64,000 nt of DNA from Chryseobacterium lathyri (GCF_030812195.1 NZ_JAUSSF010000002.1:682001-746000); one strand, 5' to 3'. Shown: positions 45,797 to 54,904, counted from the stretch's first letter. The notes: generated by a model not told the origin, from the sequence alone. A program made the numbers and translations.

Positions 45797-45845
45797 AAAA
45801 GTATAAAGTATTAAGGTACTTTGTACAATTATATTTTACAATACA

Positions 45846-46595
45846 ATGAAAACAATACTCATCACCGGAGCCACTTCCGGAATAGGAAAATCTACAGCAG
45901 AGCTTTTAGCCAGACAGGGAAACAGAATCATTATCTGTGGAAGGAGAAACGAAGTTTTGGAATCCTTAAAGACCGAGCTTTCTCAATTTACCGAAATATT
46001 TAGTTTAGATTTTGATGTAAGGAATCTTGGAGAGGTTGAAAAAGCAATAAGCTCCCTGCCTGAAGAATGGAAAGCAATTGATGTTCTTATCAATAATGCA
46101 GGAAATGCACACGGTTTGGATCCTCTTTCTGCCGGGGAGACAGATGATTGGGATTCTATGATTGATGGTAATGTAAAAGGTCTTTTATATGTTTCCAAAA
46201 TGATCATTCCTTCTATGAAAGAACGTAATTCAGGACATATTGTAAACATTAGTTCAGTTGCTGCAAGGCAGACTTATGCCAACGGAACTGTTTACTGTGC
46301 GACTAAAAAAGCAGTTGATGTAATTTCTGAAGGAATGCGTCTTGAGCTTACCGAATTTGGGATCAAAGTGACCAATATTCAGCCGGGTGCGGTAGAAACA
46401 GACTTCTCCATTGTCAGATTCAAAGGGGACCGTGAAAGAGCTTCCACCGTATATGCGGGATATGAAGCTTTAAAGGCAGAAGATATTGCTGATGCTATTG
46501 CTTACTGCGTCAATGCTCCAAAACATGTGATGGTATCGGATATGACCATTTATCCTAGTGCGCAGAGTGAGCCGAGAACGATCCACAGAAAATAG
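45846..46595 (+). CDS. SDR-family NAD(P)-dependent oxidoreductase
   Basis: A 249-residue classical short-chain dehydrogenase. Cofactor site GATSGIGKSTAE near the start with NNAGNAHG near 88, the Ser region NISSVAARQ, and active-site Tyr/Lys in YCATKKAVDV. IQPGAVETDF follows. It is closest in pattern to YdfG-like 3-hydroxy acid dehydrogenases (serine/L-allo-threonine type), but substrate cannot be assigned. The RRN after strand 2 (IICGRRNEVL) suggests NADP(H) preference. Confidence 0.88.
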   Translation: MKTILITGATSGIGKSTAELLARQGNRIIICGRRNEVLESLKTELSQFTEIFSLDFDVRNLGEVEKAISSLPEEWKAIDVLINNAGNAHGLDPLSAGETDDWDSMIDGNVKGLLYVSKMIIPSMKERNSGHIVNISSVAARQTYANGTVYCATKKAVDVISEGMRLELTEFGIKVTNIQPGAVETDFSIVRFKGDRERASTVYAGYEALKAEDIADAIAYCVNAPKHVMVSDMTIYPSAQSEPRTIHRK

Positions 46596-46647
46596 TTAAA
46601 ATAAAGGCATAAATTTGCAGAATATTCGGAAGCAATATTACCTTTCG

Positions 46648-46655
46648 TAATTTTG
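46648..46655 (+). promoter_or_regulatory. -7 element of tsaB promoter
   Basis: TAATTTTG lies 23 bp before the tsaB start codon. Another TAAATTTG at 46610-46617 could also serve. Confidence 0.4.
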
Positions 46656-46678
46656 CAATCAGCTTAAAATAAAAAGAG

Positions 46679-47365
46679 ATGAAAATTCTATATCTCGAAA
46701 CCTCTTCCAAGAACTGCTCTGTAGCTATTTCAGACGATGAAAAGCTCCTATGCCTCTGTGAAGAAGTTTCTGAAAACTATAAACAGTCTGAAAGCCTCCA
46801 TACCTTTGTAGAATGGGCATTGGAGGGGGCGGGCCTTACTATGAAAGATATCGAGGCCGTTTCCTTAGGCAAAGGTCCCGGTTCTTACACCGGATTGAGA
46901 ATAGGGGCAGCTTCCGCAAAAGGGTTCTGCTATGGACTGAAGGTTCCGTTAATTGCGGTGAATTCTTTGGAAAGCATGATAGAGCCTTTTTTAGGCAAAA
47001 AATATGATTATATAGTGCCTTTGATCGATGCGAGGAGAATGGAGGTTTATACGGCCCTTTATGACGGTGAGACAGGAAAAGAACTTTCACCAACCGAAGC
47101 CAAAATTTTAGATGAAACTTCTTTCGGGGAATTAAAAGATAAAAAAGTGGTTTTTGTGGGAGACGGGGCAAAGAAAGCAAAAGAGATCCTGAATCTTCCG
47201 GATGCAGAGTTTAAGGATGATGTCTACCCTTCTGCACAATATCTGATCAAAAGGACGATAGAAAAGATTGATCAGAAGGAGGTTGAAGATATTGCCTACT
47301 TTGAACCTTTCTATCTCAAAGATTTCCATGGGGTAAAGAAAAAGAAATCTTCAGATTCTATATGA
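46679..47365 (+). CDS. tsaB: tRNA threonylcarbamoyladenosine biosynthesis protein TsaB
   Basis: A 228-residue protein of the ASKHA fold that pairs with TsaD, with TsaE, to make t6A37 in ANN-decoding tRNAs. ETSSKNCSVAIS at about 7-18 and GKGPGSYTGLRIGAASAKGFCYGL are characteristic of TsaB. PLIDARRMEVYTALYD is the family core. It lacks the TsaD metal motif HxxxH and so is TsaB. Followed by a terminator and the convergent sprE gene. Confidence 0.95.
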   Translation: MKILYLETSSKNCSVAISDDEKLLCLCEEVSENYKQSESLHTFVEWALEGAGLTMKDIEAVSLGKGPGSYTGLRIGAASAKGFCYGLKVPLIAVNSLESMIEPFLGKKYDYIVPLIDARRMEVYTALYDGETGKELSPTEAKILDETSFGELKDKKVVFVGDGAKKAKEILNLPDAEFKDDVYPSAQYLIKRTIEKIDQKEVEDIAYFEPFYLKDFHGVKKKKSSDSI

Positions 47366-47393
47366 CCATAAAAAATAAGCAAATACACATAAA

Positions 47394-47424
47394 AAAAAGC
47401 GAAGATTTACTCTTCGCTTTTTTA
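47394..47424. terminator. Bidirectional terminator between tsaB and sprE
   Basis: An 11-bp stem AAAAGCGAAGA / TCTTCGCTTTT with a 5-base loop and A/T runs on both sides, between convergent genes. Confidence 0.88.
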
Positions 47425-47425
47425 T

Positions 47426-49990
47426 TTATTTAGGCATTTCCGGAATAGCATCAGGATCTTTTTCCTTCTTCACTTTCTGTTTAGGTTTTTTAGGGTCGGC
47501 GGTATTAGGATCTTGTATAAATGGCTGAGGCTGCCCGTTTTTATCAGTTCCGGCAGGATTCTGTGGAATACCATTATTCACATTCTCTGCTGGCTGTGTT
47601 GGCATTACTGGCTGTTGCGGAAGAGAATTTCCTTTATTATCAGTGGCCTGGAAGGAAAGTTCACTTTTCAGATAGTTCAGCATTTCCTTTGCTTTTATGC
47701 CTTCCGGGGTTTTAGAATAATTCAGTGCGATCTGTTCAAGCTGAAGGATCATTACCTCTTTTCCGCTTGTTTTTCCTGTATTGAATGCATTCAGCAGGTG
47801 GAATTTCGGAACAAGGGCATCTTTGGGATACTTCTGTATTGTCTGATCTATAACGTCACGGCTTTCTCCAAACTTTTCAGATTCATAAAGGGCATAAGCC
47901 TTTTTGTATTCGTTTTCAACATCTTCGGATGACTTTACGAATGAATTGTTCTTGGGATTCCTTGCAAATTCTGCATAAGAAGTATAAGGATAATCGGTTA
48001 AAAGAATCTGTTTAGCTCTTTCAGAGGCTTGTGGATTCTTTTGATAATTCATTGCAAAGATTTCATAAAGAGCCTGAAGCATTACTTTTTCCTCAGGTTT
48101 TACATCTACAAGATCATATAATGTCTTTGTTGCCAAAGGGGTATTCGTAAAATAATTCTGGTACATCACTCCCAAACCTAAGGAAGCTGTGTCTCTGTCT
48201 TTCTTTAACTGACCCAGTTTTTCCTGATCTGTAGGAATTTGCTCAATATAAAAGGTAGGTTCAAAACGTCTTGGATTCGGGGCTGAAGTGACGCCGAGAG
48301 CTTCATTTTTCATATCCTCAATAGTTGCCATCTTTTTAGAATACCGCCAGTTATCAGCTAATGCCCTGTCTCCCCAGACCTGCTTAAATGAAGAAGTCCC
48401 TTTGCTTACTGTTCCTGTATTGCTGAAATAAAAGCCTTTGGTGGTTACTCCAAAATCTTCAAAAGAATTAGCATTATTGGCAAAAATTGAGTTGGCATTG
48501 TAATCTCCGGAATCAAAACCTTTGCTTCTTTCTGCACGTATTCTCTCCTGCTCTTCTTTTTCCTCCTTAGCTTTAAGTTTTGCAATATATTTTGAGAAAA
48601 AATCAGTTTTCTGGGCATCATTCATCTTTGCCAAAGAAAGAATACTGTCATTTTTCTTGATCAGATAATAATTTTTGGAAATCTTTTTGATATATTCAGA
48701 CTGATCTTTTAAAAGGATCTTCGAAGGTTCATAGGTCATTACGGTAAGAGCAGAATCATAGTAAGTTCCCGCACCGATATAATCATTTTTTTCAAGATAG
48801 CTCTTCCCTATTTCGTAATACGTAAGACCTCTTACCTGAGGGTCAGATACCTTTTCAAACAAAGATTTTTTGAAGAATTCCTGAGCTTCTTCTTTCTTTC
48901 CTGCTTTGTTGGCCATTAATCCCAAAGCATAATAAAATTCATTCTTTCTGGAACCGTAAGTTCCTTTCTTACTGATGCCTTCCAAATAATTTTTGGCTCC
49001 GTTATAATCCCCTTTACCATTGAAGGTTTTAGCAATCGCAATTTGGGATTTCACTTCAAATTCAAAATCATTGGCATATTTATAAGCCTGGGTGAAGCTT
49101 TCACGGGCTTTATCATTTTGTCCAAGATTTTCCGAAACCTGTCCTCTCAGATAAGCTATTCTGCTTTTCAGCTTTCTGTCAGAGTTCAGCTCAAAAGCTC
49201 TGTCAAGCTCAGCTCCGGCTTCCTCCAGTTTTCCTGCATCCAGAAGAGCTTCAGAGTGATAGATGCTCAGTAGTTTAGCGTAATTTTTATTAATATCCTC
49301 CCCCTTCAGTTTGGCAAAAGTTTCATTGGCTTTATGATAATCTTTGATCTGCGCATAAGCTACGCCCTGATAAATTCTTGCCAAAGGAAGTCTCTTGTCA
49401 TCCTTCATATGAGTAAAAACATAGTTGAGGGCATCCAGGGCCTGAACAGCCTTATTCTGGTAAATCCTGGACTGTACAAGAATCATATAAGCATCAAAAA
49501 TCTTCTTATTCTTTTCTTCACCGTTTCTGATAACAGAATATTTGTTGATCGCTTTCTGAGCCTTTGCTTCGGCAATTTCTAAAGTTGTTGCTCCTTTATT
49601 CTGAAGTTCATCAGGCATTCCCGGAGTTGCAGATCCAGGAGCACCAGGCGTTCCGGGCGGCATTCCCGGAGCGGTCCTTTCAGAAGAAGATCTGTTCACT
49701 TCAGCCATTTTCATGGAATTTTCAGCGAAGGCGGCAGATTGTCCCAGATCACTTCCCAAAGGTTGGTCTTCGAAGGTAAGGATAGGAATATAAGGCGCAT
49801 AAAAATTGTCCTTATGTCCCTTGTCTCTGCTCGTAAATTCACTGTTTAACGCATCTTTTGCATTAAAAAGGGTGTTGTAATATGTGTTGAATCCTTTCAT
49901 GAATTTTGATCGCTGTTCCGGCTTTTTGGTCTTGGTGGCACAGGATGCAACGATACACATGATTAAAAGGAATAAAATATTCTTTTTCAT
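47426..49990 (-). CDS. sprE: Type IX secretion / gliding lipoprotein SprE (PorW)
   Basis: An 854-residue TPR lipoprotein. The signal peptide ends in a lipobox (VASC, Cys at 17). FMKGFNTYYNTLFNAKDAL just after it is the conserved opening of SprE/PorW. TPR-like helical pairs follow (about 150-450: IAEAKAQKAINKYSVIRNGEE, ALDALNYVFTHMKDD, ARIYQGVAYAQIKDYHKANETFAKL and others). The C-terminal 100 residues are Pro/Lys-rich. SprE is required for the type IX secretion system and gliding in Flavobacterium, by linking outer-membrane translocon parts to the motor. No other T9SS gene is near. Monocistronic. Confidence 0.87.
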   Translation of the reverse strand: MKKNILFLLIMCIVASCATKTKKPEQRSKFMKGFNTYYNTLFNAKDALNSEFTSRDKGHKDNFYAPYIPILTFEDQPLGSDLGQSAAFAENSMKMAEVNRSSSERTAPGMPPGTPGAPGSATPGMPDELQNKGATTLEIAEAKAQKAINKYSVIRNGEEKNKKIFDAYMILVQSRIYQNKAVQALDALNYVFTHMKDDKRLPLARIYQGVAYAQIKDYHKANETFAKLKGEDINKNYAKLLSIYHSEALLDAGKLEEAGAELDRAFELNSDRKLKSRIAYLRGQVSENLGQNDKARESFTQAYKYANDFEFEVKSQIAIAKTFNGKGDYNGAKNYLEGISKKGTYGSRKNEFYYALGLMANKAGKKEEAQEFFKKSLFEKVSDPQVRGLTYYEIGKSYLEKNDYIGAGTYYDSALTVMTYEPSKILLKDQSEYIKKISKNYYLIKKNDSILSLAKMNDAQKTDFFSKYIAKLKAKEEKEEQERIRAERSKGFDSGDYNANSIFANNANSFEDFGVTTKGFYFSNTGTVSKGTSSFKQVWGDRALADNWRYSKKMATIEDMKNEALGVTSAPNPRRFEPTFYIEQIPTDQEKLGQLKKDRDTASLGLGVMYQNYFTNTPLATKTLYDLVDVKPEEKVMLQALYEIFAMNYQKNPQASERAKQILLTDYPYTSYAEFARNPKNNSFVKSSEDVENEYKKAYALYESEKFGESRDVIDQTIQKYPKDALVPKFHLLNAFNTGKTSGKEVMILQLEQIALNYSKTPEGIKAKEMLNYLKSELSFQATDNKGNSLPQQPVMPTQPAENVNNGIPQNPAGTDKNGQPQPFIQDPNTADPKKPKQKVKKEKDPDAIPEMPK

Positions 49991-50075
49991 TATTCAATAT
50001 AACTCTCTTATCTGCTTTTTATTATAAGCAGCTGATGATTTTGTAAAAATAACAAAATTTTGTAATGAATAATAT

Positions 50076-50630
50076 TTATATTTCTTTCAAAATTTTATAA
50101 ACCAAATGGGTAGGAAGTCCCATGATTGTATAAAAGCTTCCGTTCAGTTTGCTGATCTTTGCCATGCCCAGCCATTCCTGGATACCATAGCTGCCTGCTT
50201 TGTCGAAAGGTTTGTAATTTTGAACGTAATATTCTATTTCATCATCAGTAATTTCATCAAATTCTACATCCGCAACATCGGTTTCAGTCCATATTTTACT
50301 AACGGATTTTATGGTAATTCCAGTATAAACCTGATGGATTTTTCCTGAAAGTGATCGGAGCATATGTTTTGCTTCATTCATGTCTTTCGGTTTTCCAAGG
50401 ATTTTACTATCTATTGCAACTACGGTATCGGCAGTTAGCAGTACTTCATCATCGGCTAATTCTCTGAACGCTTCTGCCTTTAATTCTGACAGATAAGCTG
50501 CTGCCTCTCCTATTTTGATATTCCCGGGAAGAATTTCCTCACAGTCTATTTTTACAACCTCAAAATCGAAGCCTAAGCTTGAAAGCAGTTCTTTTCTTCT
50601 CGGTGACTGGGATGCTAAAAGTAATTTCAT
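50076..50630 (-). CDS. Maf-family nucleotide pyrophosphatase
   Basis: A 184-residue house-cleaning nucleotide hydrolase. LLASQSPRRKELLSSLGFDFEV at the N-terminus, LTADTVVAIDSKILGKP with the Asp, and GKIHQVYTGITIK form the family signature, with KAGSYGIQEWLGM near the end. These enzymes hydrolyse dTTP/UTP (YhdE type) or m7GTP (YceF type); the KAGSYGIQ end fits the dTTP/UTP group. It starts 6 bp after the KdsC-like gene and belongs to a three-gene minus-strand operon. Confidence 0.92.
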   Translation of the reverse strand: MKLLLASQSPRRKELLSSLGFDFEVVKIDCEEILPGNIKIGEAAAYLSELKAEAFRELADDEVLLTADTVVAIDSKILGKPKDMNEAKHMLRSLSGKIHQVYTGITIKSVSKIWTETDVADVEFDEITDDEIEYYVQNYKPFDKAGSYGIQEWLGMAKISKLNGSFYTIMGLPTHLVYKILKEI

Positions 50631-50636
50631 AAATTT

Positions 50637-51155
50637 TTATACAGATTGCGTATTATCATCATGCCAGTTTCCCTGAACCTTCATTACCTGCTCTATCACA
50701 TCGCGTACTGCTCCGCTTCCTCCTTTTTTGGCAGAAATATAATCAGATATTCCCTTTACTTCAGGAACAGCATTTTCAGGACATGCTGAAATAGCAGAGT
50801 TTTCCATAATGTGGATATCGGGAAGATCATCTCCCATTGTTAGGATCTCTTCGTTTTTAAGATTGTATTTCTTTTTAAAATATTCAAAATCAACCATCTT
50901 ATTGTGTGATTTTGGATAATAATCCTCTATTCCAAGATAGTTGATCCTGTGCTTTACCATTTCATCATTTCCACCGGTGATCACTCCTATTAAATAGTTG
51001 TTCTTAAGTGCCTTAACTACTGCATATCCGTCCAGGACATTCATTACCCTGCACATATTTCCTCCGGGCATCAGATAAACGCTTCCATCTGTAAAAACTC
51101 CGTCTACATCAAATACAAATGCTTTAATATCCTTTAATTTCTCTTTATAACTCAT
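50637..51155 (-). CDS. KdsC-like HAD-family phosphatase (KDO-8-phosphate phosphatase)
   Basis: A 172-residue HAD-superfamily C0-type phosphatase. Motif I is FVFDVDGVFTDGS, with the nucleophile Asp and the general acid two residues on. ITGGNDEMVKHR follows, then motif III-IV MGDDLPDIHIM. Length and the FTDGSVYL start fit KdsC, which dephosphorylates KDO-8-P for lipopolysaccharide. Related YrbI-like enzymes use other acidic sugar phosphates. The start overlaps the stop of the DUF2520 gene by 11 bp. Confidence 0.88.
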   Translation of the reverse strand: MSYKEKLKDIKAFVFDVDGVFTDGSVYLMPGGNMCRVMNVLDGYAVVKALKNNYLIGVITGGNDEMVKHRINYLGIEDYYPKSHNKMVDFEYFKKKYNLKNEEILTMGDDLPDIHIMENSAISACPENAVPEVKGISDYISAKKGGSGAVRDVIEQVMKVQGNWHDDNTQSV

Positions 51156-51894
51156 ACATTTTTTGGATAGAATGATTCATTGTTTTGTAAATTTCAAGAC
51201 TTTCGTCTTTTAATAACTGCTCATGTAATTCCAGTACCCTTACATCATTTCTTACAGCCGGTCCCGTTTGGGCTGCTTTAGGCTCAATTTCATAGATCTT
51301 CTGTACGGTCTCATCAATAAGAGGCAGAAAATAGTTGAAGGGAATATTCTGTGAATCCGAAATTTCCTTTGCTCTGGCGAAAAGATGATTGACAAAATTA
51401 CAGGCAAAAACTGCAGTCAGGTGGATGTATTTTCTCTTTTCGTGACTACTTTCCATTACATTTTCTGAAATTTTGGAAGCAATTTCAAAAAGGAGCTGTT
51501 TGTCTCCTTCATTTTCAGTTTCAATAAAGAACGGGATCTTTTTATAATCCAATTCTTTCGATTTTGAAAATGTCTGCAAGGGATAAAAACTTGATTTTCT
51601 GTACGCTCCTTTCAGAATCTCTTTAGGAAGGAATCCCGAAGTATGAGCAACCAGACAATCTTTTTTAGTGATAAGCTGAGAAACACTTTCAACTGAATTG
51701 TCGCTTACACAGATGATGTACAGGTCTGCGTTCTCCAAATATTCATTAGAATATGGGATGTCCAGTTCCTCAGAAATTTTCTTCAGTTCTTCCCCATTTC
51801 TTCCAAATATCTGCAGTACTGGAATTTTTTTCAGGCTAAAAGCTTTTGCCATGTGGTAGGCCACATTTCCGGAACCTATAATTACAATTTGCAT
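51145..51894 (-). CDS. DUF2520 / Rossmann-fold oxidoreductase-like protein
   Basis: A 249-residue two-domain protein. The N-terminal Rossmann domain begins VIIGSGNVAYHMAKAFSLKKIP and includes LYIICVSDNSVESVS and VAHTSGFLP, like pyrroline-5-carboxylate reductase and F420/NADP oxidoreductases. The C-terminal helical domain (HLTAVFACNFVNHLFARAKEI ... TGPAVRNDVRVLELHEQLL) is the DUF2520 part. A reductase role is likely but the substrate is unknown. First gene of the operon with the KdsC-like and Maf genes; the start codon is 4 nt from a TATCTTTG promoter element. Confidence 0.87.
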   Translation of the reverse strand: MQIVIIGSGNVAYHMAKAFSLKKIPVLQIFGRNGEELKKISEELDIPYSNEYLENADLYIICVSDNSVESVSQLITKKDCLVAHTSGFLPKEILKGAYRKSSFYPLQTFSKSKELDYKKIPFFIETENEGDKQLLFEIASKISENVMESSHEKRKYIHLTAVFACNFVNHLFARAKEISDSQNIPFNYFLPLIDETVQKIYEIEPKAAQTGPAVRNDVRVLELHEQLLKDESLEIYKTMNHSIQKMYEL

Positions 51895-51898
51895 CTAA

Positions 51899-51906
51899 CA
51901 AAGATA
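51899..51906 (-). promoter_or_regulatory. -7 element, leaderless start of DUF2520 operon
   Basis: Minus-strand TATCTTTG ends 4 bases before the ATG at 51894, so the mRNA would start at or near the start codon. Confidence 0.45.
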
Positions 51907-52050
51907 AGATTTTAAAGGAAGATGGAGGCAGAAGAACAGAAGTTATTCCTGAATCGCCGCATTGCCCGTTGCCTAAAGCTCAGATCATAACGTTCCGATA
52001 TTATTTTAAATATTTGGACCGAAAATTGAATAAGTAATTTAACTTTCGGC

Positions 52051-52058
52051 TATTTTTG
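52051..52058 (+). promoter_or_regulatory. -7 element of sigma-factor operon
   Basis: TATTTTTG with a TTG at 52026-52028 about 22 bp upstream, 25 bp before the sigma-factor start codon. The promoter looks like the housekeeping type rather than an ECF self-site. Confidence 0.45.
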
Positions 52059-52083
52059 TAATCCAAAACAGTGAAAGCATCTT

Positions 52084-52635
52084 ATGAAGATTAAGGACGC
52101 GGAAATTATTTCGTTGATGCAGAATCCACGGACCCAGGAAAAAGGTGTCCGTGCCTTGATGGATGCTTATCAAAGCAGATTGTACTGGCACATAAGAAGA
52201 ATTATAGTAGATGGAGATCTTGCTCAGGATACGCTGCAGGAGACTTTTATTAAAGCCTACCAGAATTTTCACCAGTTTAAAAATGACAGCCAGCTGTATA
52301 CCTGGCTTTACAGAATTGCCACCAACGAAGCATTACAGCAGGTCAACAAGTTGAAGAAAATGCAGAAAACGGATGAAGATCCTGAGTATTATATGCAGAA
52401 CCTGGTGGCCGACAATACGGAGGGAGATGCTGAAGAAATACAGCAGATCCTCCAGAATGCCATACAAAGCCTGCCTGAAAAGCAGAAACTGGTATTTATG
52501 ATGCGGTATTATGATGATTTGCCCTATGAAGAAATATCAAAAATTGTAGATATGTCTGTAGGGACTTTAAAGACCAATTATCATTATGCCAAACAGAAAG
52601 TAGAAGAATTTATTAAAGAAAATTACGAGAGATAA
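52084..52635 (+). CDS. ECF RNA polymerase sigma factor
   Basis: A 183-residue sigma-70 family factor with regions 2 and 4 only. Region 2: LMDAYQSRLYWHIRRI ... DAQDTLQETFIKAYQNFHQF-like part, with TWLYRIATNEALQQVNK. Region 4: LPEKQKLVFMMRYYDDLPYEEISKIVDMSVGTLKTNYHYAKQKVE (HTH). Such factors direct RNA polymerase to envelope or stress promoters. It is followed 18 bp later by a single-pass protein that could be its anti-sigma factor. Confidence 0.93.
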   Translation: MKIKDAEIISLMQNPRTQEKGVRALMDAYQSRLYWHIRRIIVDGDLAQDTLQETFIKAYQNFHQFKNDSQLYTWLYRIATNEALQQVNKLKKMQKTDEDPEYYMQNLVADNTEGDAEEIQQILQNAIQSLPEKQKLVFMMRYYDDLPYEEISKIVDMSVGTLKTNYHYAKQKVEEFIKENYER

Positions 52636-52653
52636 TTTTTGATCCAAACCAAG

Positions 52654-53187
52654 ATGAAAGAGTTCGACATAGAAAAACTAGAACGAAAGAATATTTACAA
52701 AGTTCCGGATAATTTATTTGAAAATATCCAGAATAATGTAATGAACGAAGTGAAAGCGAATAAAAAGACACCGGTTTTCAAACTAAACTGGATGTATGCT
52801 GCTGCTGCATCACTGGCTTTGATATTCGGGGCAACGTATGTTTTTAATTCTGATAATGATCCGGCGAAAAATGTGTTGAATTCAAAAACATTGGCAGTTA
52901 ATAATCAGGAGCCTAAAACAGAAAGCGAACGCGCTTATGAAACACTGGAAGCAGATTTAACTTCTGTTGAAAATAATAATCAAACAGTTAGTAATCAGGG
53001 AACTAAAACCGTGTCATACAATCCTAAAAAGGATATTGAGAAAGGAACTGCTCCACAGCCTGTAAAAGCTGCTACTAAAAAAGAAGAAATTAAAATGAAT
53101 GAATATCTGGATTCATTTTCCAACTCTGAGATTTCAGAACTGGCAAGTAATTCAACACAGGATGTTTATTTAGATTTATATAATTAA
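52654..53187 (+). CDS. Single-pass membrane protein, possible anti-sigma factor
   Basis: A 177-residue protein from MKEFDIEKLERKN; an upstream in-frame TTG is less likely. Residues 1-45 are cytosolic and contain FDIEKLERKNIYKVPDNLFENIQNNVM, a helix typical of short anti-sigma-like proteins in this phylum. One membrane segment lies at about 46-66 (NWMYAAAASLALIFGATYVF). The outer part is low-complexity and polar and ends with SNSEISELASNSTQDVYLDLYN. Position after an ECF sigma gene and topology support an anti-sigma role; no zinc-finger motif is seen. Confidence 0.75.
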   Translation: MKEFDIEKLERKNIYKVPDNLFENIQNNVMNEVKANKKTPVFKLNWMYAAAASLALIFGATYVFNSDNDPAKNVLNSKTLAVNNQEPKTESERAYETLEADLTSVENNNQTVSNQGTKTVSYNPKKDIEKGTAPQPVKAATKKEEIKMNEYLDSFSNSEISELASNSTQDVYLDLYN

Positions 53188-53194
53188 AAGAAAG

Positions 53195-53707
53195 ATGAAA
53201 AAGATATTATTTGTACTTTTTATTATTTATGGTTTTGGTCTGAACGCCCAAAATTCAGATTATGACTGGAAAAAAATGGACCCTAAACAACGAAAAGAAA
53301 TAATAAACAATCTTTCTCCTGAAGAGAGAAAAGAACTTCTTAAGAAGTTTAGGAATAATATGGTGGTGGAAAATCTTGAAATTGACGCAAGTGATAAAAC
53401 AGAATTTACACAGCTTTATAATGAGTATTTAGATAATCAGAAGCAGATAAAAAGCCAGTTTAACCCAGATTTCAACCCGGAGACATTATCTGACGATGAA
53501 GCCAAAGCAAAGCTTCAGCAGAGTTTCGAGGTAGGACAGAAACTGCTTGATAACAGAAAGAAATATGCTGATAAGATGCAGCAGGTGATTCCTTGCCAAA
53601 AAGTATTGAAACTATTCCAGTCTGAGGGAATGATGAGAGATAAAATGAATGAGAGAAAACCTCACGGACGTAATAATAGTATGGCAAAGCCCAAACAAAA
53701 CCCATAA
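53195..53707 (+). CDS. Secreted protein of sigma operon (Spy/CpxP-like size and helix content)
   Basis: A 170-residue protein with a signal peptide (MKKILFVLFIIYGFGLNAQ). The mature part is helical and highly charged, with NNLSPEERKELLKKFRNN and LSDDEAKAKLQQSFEVGQKLLDNRKKYADKMQQVIPCQKVLKLFQ. Layout resembles the periplasmic sensor-like helical proteins that follow ECF sigma/anti-sigma pairs in Bacteroidota. It starts 8 bp after the putative anti-sigma gene and ends at a terminator, giving a three-gene operon. Confidence 0.8.
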   Translation: MKKILFVLFIIYGFGLNAQNSDYDWKKMDPKQRKEIINNLSPEERKELLKKFRNNMVVENLEIDASDKTEFTQLYNEYLDNQKQIKSQFNPDFNPETLSDDEAKAKLQQSFEVGQKLLDNRKKYADKMQQVIPCQKVLKLFQSEGMMRDKMNERKPHGRNNSMAKPKQNP

Positions 53708-53729
53708 TAGTTTATTTTTTTAATGTTGG

Positions 53730-53764
53730 ACGGCTCTTACAAATTTTTTTTTGTGAGAGCCGTT
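53730..53764 (+). terminator. Terminator of sigma operon
   Basis: A 14-bp stem (ACGGCTCTTACAAA and TTTGTGAGAGCCGT, one mismatch) with a T-rich loop. It is strong but has only a short T run after it. Confidence 0.75.
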
Positions 53765-53804
53765 TAGTATTTAGGAATTACTATTTTTGCGCAAAAAACA
53801 TCTA

Positions 53805-54821
53805 ATGAGAAAACTAATGCAGCTGGCATTTATTTTTACAGCTATTGTCGCATTTGCGCAGACGAAAGAAGTAATAAAATTCAGAGGAAACATATTAAAT
53901 TATACTGAAAACCCTTATTCATTTTTTAAGGTGATCGATCAGAGAGAGAATAAACAGATCGGAACACTGCCTTTCGAAGATCAAAAGGAAATGAAGGAAG
54001 TGGTTTTTCCTACGACACCGGATAATGATTTCAGTGCATGGTATTTAAAAAGCAATCAGCCGGGTAAATTAACGGATTTTGTTCTGGTTTTAAAAAAATT
54101 AAAGCTTTCAATGGGAGCTTCTGATGATAAAAAGACAGAAGGGAAGATGGATTTTTCTGCCCAGGCCTTTGCTAAAACAGGAGAAAAATACCAATTCTTA
54201 TATAAAAAAGATACCGTATTCACTTTTTATGATAAAGAGGTTTCAGAATTGATGGTGAAAAATATTCCGGCGGTTTTTTCTGCTTTCATCAAAAAATCAT
54301 ATTCATTACGTCCTACAGGAAATATAGTGGCGTTCAGCGACCTTGCAGATTACGAGACCCTTATAAAAACTAATTATGCCGCTTTAAAGGGCGAACCATT
54401 AAAAGAAGGAATTTACCTGGATTATATTTCTTTCTTTAATCAAACTCCTGAACAGGGAAACTATGTTTTAGAGATCAGCAGTAAAGGGAACATCACAAAA
54501 GCAGTAAAAGAGGAAAATGGGAAGAAAACTAAAATTCCTGCTCACAAGATGTTTGCGTATGTAGAGAAAGGGAAGGCCCGTAAAAGGACATTTTCCGGTT
54601 TTCTTGATCTGGATAAAGATGAAAATGGATTTTATGTTTTGGGCAACCGTGGCCATCTTTTTCCTGTACAATCTAACAGTGCCTACGGAATGTTTGGCCT
54701 CATTGGAGGAATTGCAGGAGCTATTGAGCAGGGAGCAAGACAGAAGAAAATGAAGAACGGTGACGTGCAGAAAATTTACATTGATCCATTGACCGGAGAA
54801 TACGACTTTTCAGAGGAATAA
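53805..54821 (+). CDS. Secreted hypothetical protein, paralogue A
   Basis: A 338-residue protein from MRKLMQLAFIF (an upstream in-frame TTG lies inside a TATTTTTG promoter element at 53782-53789 and is rejected). A signal peptide ends near IVAFAQ. The mature protein is a mix of strands and helices without known catalytic motifs. Its C-terminal third (GKARKRTFSGFLDL ... NGFYVLGNRGHLFPVQ, then GLIGGIAGAIEQGARQ and IYIDPLTGEYDF) matches the next gene, so the two are tandem paralogues. It may be an envelope-stress or gliding-related protein, but nothing shows this. Confidence 0.75.
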   Translation: MRKLMQLAFIFTAIVAFAQTKEVIKFRGNILNYTENPYSFFKVIDQRENKQIGTLPFEDQKEMKEVVFPTTPDNDFSAWYLKSNQPGKLTDFVLVLKKLKLSMGASDDKKTEGKMDFSAQAFAKTGEKYQFLYKKDTVFTFYDKEVSELMVKNIPAVFSAFIKKSYSLRPTGNIVAFSDLADYETLIKTNYAALKGEPLKEGIYLDYISFFNQTPEQGNYVLEISSKGNITKAVKEENGKKTKIPAHKMFAYVEKGKARKRTFSGFLDLDKDENGFYVLGNRGHLFPVQSNSAYGMFGLIGGIAGAIEQGARQKKMKNGDVQKIYIDPLTGEYDFSEE

Positions 54822-54904
54822 AATAATTGCTCTTGCAATTTATAGTGGGAGTTGTTTACTTTTTAGGCAAATTCATATTTTTACGGACGAATTAAAAAAA
54901 ACAA

